This document shows, piece by piece, positions 12,101 through 24,100 of a stretch of 64,000 nt of DNA. Below the pieces are notes generated by a model that made no database searches, was not told the origin of the DNA, and worked only from the letters and a program-made list of their open reading frames with translations. Position 1 is the first letter of the stretch. Each line of letters opens with the position of its first letter. The position numbers were made by a program, and so were the translations under genes. Source of the stretch: Phytoseiulus persimilis (lineage: Eukaryota; Arthropoda; Arachnida; Mesostigmata; Phytoseiidae). The stretch covers positions 49,534,745 to 49,598,744 of the forward strand of contig CM075102.1 of the NCBI GenBank assembly GCA_037576195.1. Direction: 5' to 3'.

Positions 12101-15100
12101 GGCAACAAGGAGATAACATTTCGCGTGTGGGGCGGCAACGTTCTCTTGGGTTCGTGGTCCCCAGCGATCGCCCTCGGTGATTTACGGCCTGCATGCTTTG
12201 CTTAGCGTCAAGCAAGTGAGCGAGCGGGCGAGCGAAAGCGGCGGCTTCCATTGCCAAACCGAAATTCGCTCTTCGGCAAGCAAGAGGCGAGCACGCGCGA
12301 CGACGACTCGACCCGAGTCCAACGGATGCAGCAGCCGGACTGAAAGCGGCCGCCGACGCACTGTCATCGTGACATTTGCGCCAACCGTCGTCCTTTGCGC
12401 CGGGAAGCTCGTTTTACTTTCTGCGGGCGGCTGCTCGTCTCCCTTGTCCGCGGGCTCAATCCAACTGGGCCGATGTCAAGCTTCCGTTCATCTGCGTTGC
12501 ATTCGAACGTCGGCAGACTCACTCCCGCACATGCTGGCAAGTTTGCATATTTCATCCGTGGAGCGGCTCTGTTCCTCCCCAGCTCGGCTTTCAAAACCTC
12601 TGAATCGTCGATGCTGCCCCGAAGAGTAGATTCAACCATTTCATCGAAATACTCGTCAGAAAGCGACGACCCCGCCGTGGAACAAACGGAAGCTCTGCCG
12701 GCAACGTCGGAGGAGGCTCATCGGTGAAATGAAGCCGAACACGACGTCGAGCTCTGCGGACAGCTCAGACTAAAACCTCAGGGAGGCGAGTGGAACCCGC
12801 TCCGAATGATAACCGCCGGTGCTCTTCTTCCATTGCAGGAAATAGTTTTTGGTTCACAATTGTAACTCTGATGCACCAGGGCTGCGACCTCAACCCCAAG
12901 GCAATGTCAACGCGAATGGTGGGGACGATATGGTGGTTCTTCACTCTGATTCTAATTTCATCCTACACAGCCAACTTGGCCGCGTTCCTCACAGTGGAAC
13001 GAATGATAACACCGATCGAGTCGGTCGAGGACTTAGCCGAGCAAAGCAAAATCGCTTACGGCACCCTCGACTCCGGATCGACAATGACCTTCTTCCGCGA
13101 CTCGAAGCTAGAGCTCTACCAAAAGATGTGGAGGTGAGTGCGTAGCCGTATTCACAGTTCGTGGGTGGAAAAAGCCGAGTGGACAGCTCGCCGTACGTTG
13201 TCGAGTTATCCCGCCCCGAAATGAGGAGTCGCGGGAGAGGAAAGAAGTGAAAGAGCACTTTCCACAGCTGTCTGCGAAGGGAGAACACAATTTTGTAGTC
13301 ATTGGAGACGAACGCCTTGCTGAACGATACGGGGCCGGTAGACCGCGGACGAACCCCGGTCACGTATCTCTCTATCTTCCCGTGTTGCCCGCTTCCCGTT
13401 GCCGGAATCCGGTCCGCTAACGCCTCCCTCAGCAGAATCGACGACGGCGACAACGGCAATAAGAGCAACAGCCTCAAGAAGCGTCGATTCGTTTCAGATA
13501 TATGAAGAACCGGGCCTAACGTATTTGTTAGCACATATGAAGAGGGCGTAGAGCGAGTACTTCAAGGCAACTATGCATTTCTCATGGAGTCGACGATGTT
13601 GGATTACAAAGTCCAACGCGATTGCAACCTCACAGCCGTAGGCACACTCTTGGATAATAAAGGCTACGGTATTGGAACCCCCATTGGATCGCCATGGAGA
13701 GATAAGCTCTCACTGGCAATCCTCGACCTGCAGGAGAAAGGTTAGTGCTCTCCATCGAGTATTTCTGCGCAGAGACGCTCATTCCCTCACACATGACCCC
13801 GAAGAATTCCTAGAACTCCAAACGTATTCACGCGCAGCGGCCGCGCGAATCTGACATCGACAGCGTTTCCAAAATTGAATCACGTCGAACAAGAAACGCG
13901 ACCTGTCTTGTTCTCGGCGGCTACCCGAGTTGAGCAACAAGTGAGGGGTCGTCTTCCACTCTGCTGGCTGCCAGTCATTGTTCTTTCCTCCGTGTCATGT
14001 GAACCGACTCGAGGTATTCCCAGAAACGCAGTGAACCCTTTGGTCAGCTTCCAATGGAATCAGGGATCGTCTTCTTTGCGCAGCACCTGTTATCTAGGAT
14101 TCATTTCTCTATACGTATTCTCTTGGAGTCGTTTCCTCGATGCGGGATTTCGACCCGAATGCATCCATTCCATCAAACTCGGCGGCCGCGTGGTGAGAAC
14201 GAACGGGTCTGGGGCCGCGAACGTGAGCGTTAACCTCTAACAGTTGATAACGGCTCGGCACGACTCGGTGTTACGCTGTAGTTAGTTCTTTTGCAGGACT
14301 CGCATGCGTGCAGTTTCACACCGCACCGATTCGTTCGACCCCACTAAAAGCTGTAATGGTATTTTTTCCGACCGCCCTGGATCGCTAAGCCCTCTCAGGC
14401 TTTCGGTTCAGAAGCAAGCGGGTGAGAGAGCAATCGAGCTCGATGGCTGGACGGTTAAATCACGATCGGAGCGGTAATCTCGTCTTCCCCGACTGATGGA
14501 ACATCCCGGGAATACCTTGTCACCGGGAAACGCGCTAGGGCTCATATTGAGAATCGAACTCTTGACCAGGAGCAAGAACAAGGCGGCTCTCGAGTATCCC
14601 AACCATTCGCTCGCATGCGATCTTGTGGCATCGGACTCCCGTTGGACGTTCCCCAGCGGGAGTTCGCCGGACTGTTCGGAGGAGCCGTTCGGATTCTGCT
14701 CCCGCGTTGATCCTGCATCATTTCACAATACTTTGCTAACGTAGACTGTGTGGCCGGAACAGAGTCTGTCGGCATCATTGAGAGAACGTAAAACGAGGAC
14801 GCGCCTGGGCAGGCGGGGAAGCGGACGACCGAAGCAGACGAAGGACGGAGCAACCAAGCACACGATAATTCGTTTATTTGCCTCATTACATCGAATGGCC
14901 TCATTGCCCGACTGATGCTCTTTCCGTGGGAGTCCGGCAGGAATATAACGTGTGCGGAAAAACCTGGGGACATTCGATTACACCGGTCATCTCTGCGTTC
15001 GTTCGCACCGTTTATTGAATCTTTAAAGAGAGCCTCAGTCCCTTCCGCGCTAACAGATCACATTGGCATTATCACTCGTCGAATTCTTCTTTGATCACGA

Positions 15101-18100
15101 TGAGCGCTCTATCGGAGCGCGGAGCGTTTTTTTTTTCGCATCGTTCTGAAGGAGGCGACCCGGAGCACGCGTTCAGGAACAGAACGAGATCTGCTGCTGC
15201 TGCTGTCCAGGAGAAGCCGCGCAATCCGGGAACGGGGTATCTTCGGGCAGATGCTCCAGGAGTATCGAGATAACGTCGTCGCCAACCAGCTCCTGACCGG
15301 CGAAACTGCTGTTGCTTCCCGAGCCACTCGCTGATACGGGGCGGCACGGGGTGGTATTATTGCTCGGCGTGAAGCTAGCGCCGGTTTCCGCGTCGAACGA
15401 CACGCAGCTCGAATCGTGTTCAGACATTGAGAGGCCGAGCAGCGTTTTGGTGTATCCGCAATCCTTCAGCAGCTTATAGGCGCGATACAAGGCGTAATGG
15501 TCGCTTTCGGCTTTGCGAACAATGCGTCGCACGAGGTTCATATCCTGAATAGTCTGCGAATGAATCAAGGGGGCGACGAGTCAGTTAATTCAGCTCATTG
15601 AACTCACTCCCGTCGACCTGCGAACGTTTCGCTCCCTTCAGCAGCAGCCGTCGCGGTCCCCGGAGTTGCATCTGTGAGTAATTAGATGTAATCTCGTTCG
15701 AGCACGCTCCCACTTACTCGAATCTTGTATCCCTCTATTATTCTGCGCAGAATGACGGGATCGTCTGGGTTCTCCTGCAGCAATCGGCGACACCATTGAA
15801 GGGAGTCTGAAGAACATTCCTCGGATGACAGCTGGATCTGCCCGGACTCGTCAATCTGGAGAAGAGAGAGAGCGTCGATGTAAGCCGGAATTCCAAATGT
15901 CTCGGGAGGGAGGACGATGAGGATTTTCGAACGGCAGCGATCGGAAACCTGTACCGAAGACATGTCGAAATAGCTTCGCATGAACTTCCCGATGCGGGAG
16001 CAGTTTTTCCTCTTGTGGTGGGAGGATTCTCAGTCGACGCCGCGAGATTCGACTCGAAAACAATACTCGAGTTCCCTGTTAGCGAATTAAAGAGGAAGGA
16101 GTGATTCGCGGAACTTGGGATCCCGGTCGCGTGAACAGGCTGTCGGCATACTCATGATGGAAGAGTGAAAGGTCAAAATCCTCCGATCATACATCTTATG
16201 TGGATCATTGAAAACCTGGCTACCGCGCGGACCGGATCGCTCAGCGGCCCAGGTGGACTCAGATGGCCAACACAAAAAGCCCAATCGAATCATCTACGAA
16301 GTTTTCTCGAAAGGGGATGTTGCTCCGTGGTCCTCCACTACCGTCGGGGGTCCACCTCATTTCAAGGGACGATCATTGCTGCGGAAACTTTCGAAGCCAC
16401 GAATGGGAACGAGGCCATCGAGCTGGAGGTGTTGCCGCGGTTCTCGTCCGCTCATGGACCCGGAACACCCAGAGGACACGGATCAAAAGTTTCCTTCGAG
16501 GTTCCGATAATTTTTATTGCGCTCGATAGCTGAAGGGGAGCTTGAATCCGTCTACTGGTTGTCTCGGGACGGCAGAACATTCCCTGCGACCGAATGGCTC
16601 ATCACGAAGATAACTCTGTGACCACTTTTCTTTTTTTCTTTTTCTTTTCCTCGTCGGCCTGCTCTGCGGATGATGACCGGCCGCGCGGACGGAGATATCG
16701 CCCCAGGCGACACCCAACGACCGGGGACGAGCCTGAATCGATATTGAGACCTCCGCTAAGAATTGAGAAGCTTTGGGTTCTCTACCGTTCGGAATTAATT
16801 GCTGTCATCCGGAAGCAGTGGGCGAGCCCTTTGTGAGAGAAGCCTATTAGAGAAATGTCCCTCCATTCGTCCCTTTCTTTCTCTGCTCAGGCTCCGTCTT
16901 GAACTGTCGTGGAGACGGTTGCGCGGTCAGCCCAGTTAAACATACTGCGCCAAATCTTTCCTTTCATGAGAAAACATGCGCTCCCTTTTTCTCGGCCCGT
17001 TCTCTAGGCTCGCTGGTCATAAAGCAAGCGGTCCTTAACGACCGCAGACCTTGATTCAACTTTGAGAGAGTCCTTCACGAGAAAACTCGACTTCAGCGTA
17101 TCCTCGGTGCGATGGAGCCTCCGCGAGCGATGTGGAAACTTGGAATCGAATCGGAAAAAACTCGACTTTTCGGAAATCGAATCAATCACCTGTTTGGCCA
17201 CGATGACTTTGGGAAGAGAGGCGTTGGATTTGACCACGCGACGAAGCTCATGGAGGCCACAGCACGACATGAACAGTTTAAGGTCGGCGCGGAGTCCGGC
17301 ATCGAAGATCTGCTCGCAGTCGAGGGTTCCCCCGCTCAGACCCAAGTGTAGGAGCACCGCCGTTCGCTCGCCCAGCGCTGGAACAGTTGAAAACCTTTTG
17401 AGCTTTGGAATTCGAGAGGATCGGGACTGTGAGAACTCTTCCTCACAGGGGAAGCTCCGCCAGGCACGCGTTCTATCGTCGGACGAGTCCAAAAAGTCCA
17501 AGAAGGGAAATCCAGGCTCGGCGAATCGGAAGGTGGCTCACCGCGGAGTATTCGGCCGATGAACAGCGTGCTCTCCCTGTGCCAGTTCTTCAGCGATTCG
17601 CGCGTTTCTTCCTGGAGATATTTCTCACAGTTCTGAAGATCGTGCGTCCGCATAAAAGCGTCGACTTCGTTGAGGAACAGATCGAGACAGCCGTCGTCCG
17701 GCGCGAGGAAAGCCAGACAATAGCCTTGACCGGGGCTGCCGTGCAGTTTCGGGAACAGATGGTACACACACATCACACTTCCGCGGGTCCTGGAATGTCA
17801 TGAATATGGATGTGAGACGAGTGACGAGGAGATCATTGGAAAGATGACAGCATCATCTCGTCCCTCACTGCCTTACCGCTCCTGCTACGAGAGCGCTTCG
17901 CGACGAGGAGCACCTGAGGCGATGTATTCCTTTTCACAGATTGAAGCAGCGTGGGAAATTTTATGCTTCCGCTCCCGAGCGAGGTCCGCTTCTTGGGCGC
18001 GCTTCAGTGAATAAACGCCCTGCGTAGCATTATCGATCGGCTTGATACGAACTCTCCATAAGATAGTCGAGGGAGGTATGGCTCCCCGAGGAGACCTCAA

Positions 18101-21100
18101 TCAAACATTCCGCCACAGACCATTAACCCCTTCCGGAGCTCCCCGCTCTCGGCTCCCTCTTTGCAACTTCACACTGAGGAAACGGTGGAAGCAGCGGCGG
18201 CGGCGGCGACAACAGCTGCAGCAGTTGCTTGGATCGGCGTTTTATAACCTCCCTTCATACACGCCTGTTGAGAGCGCTCTCTCTCTCTCTCGCTCGTCCT
18301 CCCTTCTGTTTCAAAAACTGCGTAACTCTGTGCTCATATTGCAAAGATTGGAGGCCAGCTGATTTCATAGAATCAGAAGAAACCTTGGACTAGTAACATA
18401 GTTTGGCCACCTTCTTGCACCAGGCCTGCACCCTCCTCCCCATGGAAGGAGGATTAGGCCTCCTACGGCCAGAAATCCTCGCTCGGAGTCCGGAATCCAG
18501 TGCGGACTGCGCTCGCCGGCTGTATTATCGCAACCTCGGACTGTCTAGAACAGCGATTGAGATGAATCGAGAACGGTCAGGGTGTCCCTAATCATCGATT
18601 CTAGGATATTCCGGAGACAGATCGGACAATACTTCGGGAGGATACTTTCAATACTCCTTCGAGAGCGTTCGTAGGTCCATACCGGCGGTCCATGCTCACA
18701 AAACACGGTTCGCGTCACCGTCAGAGTATGTCAAGATCCTCCAGGGGTCCGCTCGAACCTCCACCAGAGTATGGAGATGGATTCTAAGCTACTGAACATT
18801 TTGTCCGATTCACATCACAGCTTCGGAATAATTCATTGAAGTTGGGTGTATATAAGCTTCCTGAGTAAATAGTTCACGGAACAGCCCGAAAATCTCTCAG
18901 AAATCTGCCCCCTGGAAATGGATTTGAGGATTTCAGCTCCAAGTCAACTTCGATGGTTTAAATATGAAGTCGAAAATGAGGAAATCAACACAACGAAGCG
19001 CAGCTTCCGTAATGAGGGTTGTCGCTCTTTCCGCGACTGATTTGACAGCTGGTGACTGTGTGGTGCGCCAAGCAGCGCATTCCCCTTCGGTATATTATGC
19101 CGGAAAATTACACGCGGCGTCGACGCTGTCCCGTTGTCATCAACGATCCACAAGCGTGTGTGTCATGTTGCCTTGCGGCTCGTGGCGCAACACCGAAGAG
19201 ACGATTAACCGAAACTTTCAGAGACAGACATCTGCTCACGGTTCCGGGCTCAGGGAGAACACAGTAGGTTTCAACTGCCCTGGAAGAATCAGTCGCCTGG
19301 CAGAGCCGGTCCCTTGAAAGGGGCAATCGAGTTGAATTTTGAAACCGGATGGAGATGGCCAGAAACGAGCCTTGAAAACCTGAGTTCGTTCGACAACGGA
19401 TTCACGGGGGAGAGAAGCGCAGATGCGCAGATTGCCGCGAGATAACTTGGAAATATACGCGGATGTTTTTCGGAAGAAAAAATCCGTCATGGCGGGGGGA
19501 GTCCGTCGAGGTCGAGCAGATGGGGCTCTTTTTCTTCTCCTAATGACTCCGGCAATATTTCTCCATGGGGAGATTTTTTTCCAAGGGCTGAGCGTTCTGT
19601 CGGGCGATTTATTCAGCCGCGCTCTCTGTCAGTCTCGCGATAGGGAAACTTGTTTGGAGTATCCTGGTGAAAAATTCGCTCACCCAACGTCTAATGAAGC
19701 AGCTCTGGCTCCGGCTTCTAGGACCAGGTCCTTGAGTTGGATCTTCTTCTGGAGGAAACATCGGAGATCTGTTTCTTTTTCTCCGCTCAAATTCGTGTCG
19801 AGGATGTTCAGGTACAGATGTTGCGTGACGGTGGGTTTGTTGGTTGGGTTTGATTCCAATTCGGGGTTTGAACCTTTGCTGAAAGTTTGGAATATCACGG
19901 CTCCGTTTAGCGCTGGCTTGGAGAATTCCGCCAAGCGTTCGCGTGAACAAGACAGAGCTCGACAGCCGCTTTCGAAGCGTTGTCAACATCGGACGTAAAC
20001 CTCGCTTTCGACATCATTGTCCGATATGGAACACTGTTCCCATATCTACTGGCTCGAGCGGAGCATCTCCACCGGTGCTGCTTTCCTGTTGTTCATTATT
20101 CGGGTATTGCTCTTCACAGGGCGAGCACTCATTCAAAATCTGAAAGCCGATTTCTTCCGACTTAGAAAGCGGTCATTGACCCCGAGCCGACGTTTCGGTG
20201 CGTTGCCGCGCGTAACCCTCTGCGGTCTGAGCCCCGCAGCGAACAGTTCTCTCATGTTTCTAGGCCAGGTGTTTTCCGCCAATTCTAAACATTCCTCCGG
20301 TTGGAAACAGTCTCAGACAAGGGACTGCGACGTTGGCGTTGGTTCCCTGGACGAGAGCAGAATGGGAATTTCGAAGCAGAGCGGTTTTTTTTTTCTCTGT
20401 AGCACTGATTCGATGTCTTCCCACAGAACTGGAATCGAAAAATGCTCCCGAGAGTTTTCCAAAAAGCTACTTTCTAGTTCAGCCGCCTAAAAACTCACCG
20501 GGAAACGCCCGGCGCCGACTGTATTCCGTCCGCTCGAACGATATAAGCTAGACGCACAACGGCGGAGTTTGAATTTGCTAGCGTTTGTCGCAACGCATAC
20601 AAAACTATATCGAGTCTGATTAAACATTTGAATACTCACCGAGCGCTGTGGGAATATGCAAATTGTGCCTCGTTACACTCAGATGGTTACGTCCGTAACC
20701 GAGTTCGCTCAGACTGCACTACGCTATCTCCTGTCAAAATTTCGCGGACGATCGCTCCACGCAGAGCAAAGAATGAAGTGGAGCGGATATCGATAGGTAT
20801 GTTCAAAGCGAACCTTATACGTGGGAACCATGGATTGCGAGTGATGGGAGGTTGCCCCCGGGCCTCTTTGGCCTCTGGGAAGGCTTGTCGCTTACAAAGA
20901 AGGCCCACAGAAACTTTTCAACTCAGAGAAAGCGAAGAAACGGACAGCCGAGAGGGAACGCTTGACACGGGGACGGCTGGGAAACTATCCAGAGCTGCTG
21001 AGCGACATCTCGACTGATGTTGGTCGGAACGGTCACCGGTATCTGCATTGCTCGCTCAAGACCGCCATCGCTGTACTGCGGTTCCGTTTATGACATTTCG

Positions 21101-24100
21101 GAATCGTTCGTGTGTTCGAATCCGTGAAGCCAGACAGGAGTTCTGATTCAGGGAATGATTTGATCGCCTCGTCGATGTTAACGCAATCGCGTCGTGAAAA
21201 TTTCCTCCGGACAACACCTGTCCGATGCCGAGTCCAGCAAGAAAATGAGTGATCGCCTCTACGCTTGGGTCATACTTCTCGTCGTTGTGTCGTGCTAGCC
21301 GCCACTGTTCCCACGGACGATACCGATATTTCGGCTTCCCCATCTCCGTCACAAGCACTTCCACGGATCTAAACAGATGGAATACTCCCGCAGCATGTCA
21401 TTGCTTCGATCAAAATCACACTCACCCGGAAGCGTTGCAATAGTAGAGCGCGTAAAAAGTCTCATAGGCCGCTTTTCCGCCAACTTCCATTTTGCTTTGA
21501 GATCAGCTCTGCCGCTTGGCTGGAACACTCGAGGGAGAGTTTTTGTCCACAGTAGTCGTTGACAATAAAGCGCAGGGTTTCTCTCCAACGAGGGCACTAA
21601 GTGTTGCCTGCGCCAACTCAGCGACCTGTCTAAAAGTCTACTTCCTGAGCCGCTGCCTCCTCTAGCTGCTCCCGTGCCGGACCGACTTTCAGCGCAGCCA
21701 GCAAGAAGGAGAACGGAGGAAGCCTCTCCGATGTCCGCCTGAACTAACTGCAAGCGAACGCGTCACGTTGATCGTGACTCTAAATAGCGGGTCCTGGCGG
21801 GCTCCAAAGCGGTCCGTTACTTTCGTCCGCTCTCGTCAGCGACAAACGGACGCCTGAAGGGACAGAGCGCTGCGGCGACGACTGTCCCCATGTTTTCCGA
21901 CGAAGCACCGCCAGCCGGCCGGCCAGCTGACCACTTGATTCGCGTCGTGCGCTAGATTTGCTGAATGAACGAAGCAACCAGCTGACTGAGGGGACAGCGA
22001 CCGGCTGTCTCGTGAGTCGACTGCGTTGGTTGCCATGGGTCGGGGAGGAGGGACGTCAACTTGTGTTTGTGCGAGAGGAACAGGTACGAAGTCTGGGCGA
22101 GAGAGAAAACGGCATGGCCAGCGGAGCGTGCGTCTGCCATCAACACACGTTCAGATGATCGCATCTGACGTCGCATCCGACGATCCAGGCCCATCCGCTC
22201 GAAGCCCGATCGGTGAACCGCTGGACCGCCGGCCGGTCTGAAACGAGTTCCAGGCGACGGCTGAGAGGATGCTCAATGGCTGGCTGACATTTCCAAGAAA
22301 CCACAGATCTCGTTTCTGACTTCAGTTGAGGTTTGTGGGTTGCCTCCGAAATATTCGTTCAACGGTTCCGCCGCCACCACTGACAGCGGTTCCGCACTGC
22401 GTCAATTGTGCTATGACAACGGTCGAGCGCGACACGAGCCAACTGGAAGCTCCGGTTGAAGGGAGTCGTGATACCGCCGACATTGCCGCGCGGGTCTGCA
22501 CTGGAATTGTCCCCCCCCCCTTGCCCCAGTTTCCGCAACCTGTTCGATGAGCCCTTCTTCTTTGGATCCCCGTGGTCCTCAACAAGTCAGCCCGGTCTGT
22601 GGATTCCTTCTCATCGTATCCCGAGTTTGACCAAATCCGCTTTGGGGCGCCTAGTTCTTGGAACGTGTTCCGCCTCGTCACGGACTCAGAGAAGGAAATC
22701 CCTCCGGCCCCGAATCACACCGCGAACGAAATCTCCGCGAACTGTGAAGTGGAGGACTTGACGAGTCCTGATTCGGTTCCGCGGGCGAAGAGCCTCGTTT
22801 CCCGCCGAACGGGGGGGGGGGGGCGGAGTTGGCGTCTCGAGAGCCGAAGACATCTGTCTCAATAAGTCGTGAGCTGCGAACTTCTTTCGCAGTTCCGTTC
22901 GCAGACGACGAGCTGCCGGCGGTTTTGTCTGCGTGCAGTCGCACGTTCGTGATCGCTGGCATCCAAGGAGAAGAAGAGGACATGACTGGAGGATACACAG
23001 TGGCTGGATCGGAAGCCACTTTCGCAGCACCTAATCAGCAGCGAGTCGGCTATGGATGGATAGATGGGAAAAGTATCGCTCTTCCACAAATTACCCGCGG
23101 CTACGCTGCAAACGTGTTGGCCACTGCATCCTAGCTGGATAGCAGATGGCTCTAATGTAGCCGAGTTACCAGACACTGCGGTTGACCTGCTGAGAATATC
23201 CATTTATTATACGTTGACTTCCCGGGAACAATATACAATCGACGAAACAAATGGGACTTTTGTCCAGCCGTCGCGGAAGCTTAACCAGAGCACGTACCCA
23301 ACGGTCGGGCATTCCGAAACTGGCAACATCTCTCGATCGCGCAGCCGTGCACTTCCAAATAGCTTGAACTCGATTCTCTTGCCAACATCTAGAGACCCAT
23401 CGTCACCCAAACCTATACTCGGTATCGCGAGGTTCCGACTCTGGCCCAACTGTGAGCTCGACCGAGAAGTCCAGCCTCGGAAAACCCGCGTTCCTCCGAA
23501 ACTGCCTCTCGAACCCCAGGGAGGGGCTTCTCGAAGGAGACGGGAAATTCCACTTATGAGAGGTCGTAGTTGATGACGACATCGCTGGCCTGTGGCAAGG
23601 CTCTCGAGCAAATCGCTTTTCTGCGGTCCACAAATCATCCAGAAGCAACAAACAGGGAAACAATTGGCTGCAGATTCCATCGTCAACCGGAGCGGTCCGA
23701 GGAGAATCACTGCTGGGCGGCTACTTGTGATCGTGCTTCCGAGGGCTCATAGAAGAGATTTCTCTCGATATCGAAGCTTTTCTGGTGCCAAAAATCAACA
23801 TCCGATGACAAAGCGCACGAACGAAACGACTCCGCCGAGGGCCGAAACTCGACGACGCACTGTGTCTCAGCCGTACTCCGAAAATCGACAAACGACTCAC
23901 GGCGCTTTCAGCCAAAGAGCGAGATCGTCGAGAGCGATCCAAGTACTTGTGAAGGACTGAGGGGGGCGATCGCCCCTCTGCCCTGTGGTGTTACGGGACG
24001 CGGCTGATTTATTGGTTTCCAGATGGCCGCCAATGTATCGATGAGCTAGAATTGACCGTTCTTCTCTCTCTTTCATTCGCAGGCGTGACGCAAATGTTGT

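Noticed and set aside
14537..14575. tRNA-like B-box motif (GAGTTCGATTCTC on the - strand)
   Set aside because: No A-box, acceptor stem or cloverleaf could be formed around it.
15580..15675. Extra small exon ([18 protein letters not shown]) in the nested gene
   Set aside because: The flanking exons join directly in phase 0, and this segment needs a poor donor (GTCGAC) to keep the frame.
17885..18100. Possible upstream exon of the nested gene ([17 protein letters not shown])
   Set aside because: Its best donor leaves phase 1, while the next exon at 17789 needs phase 2, so the two cannot join.
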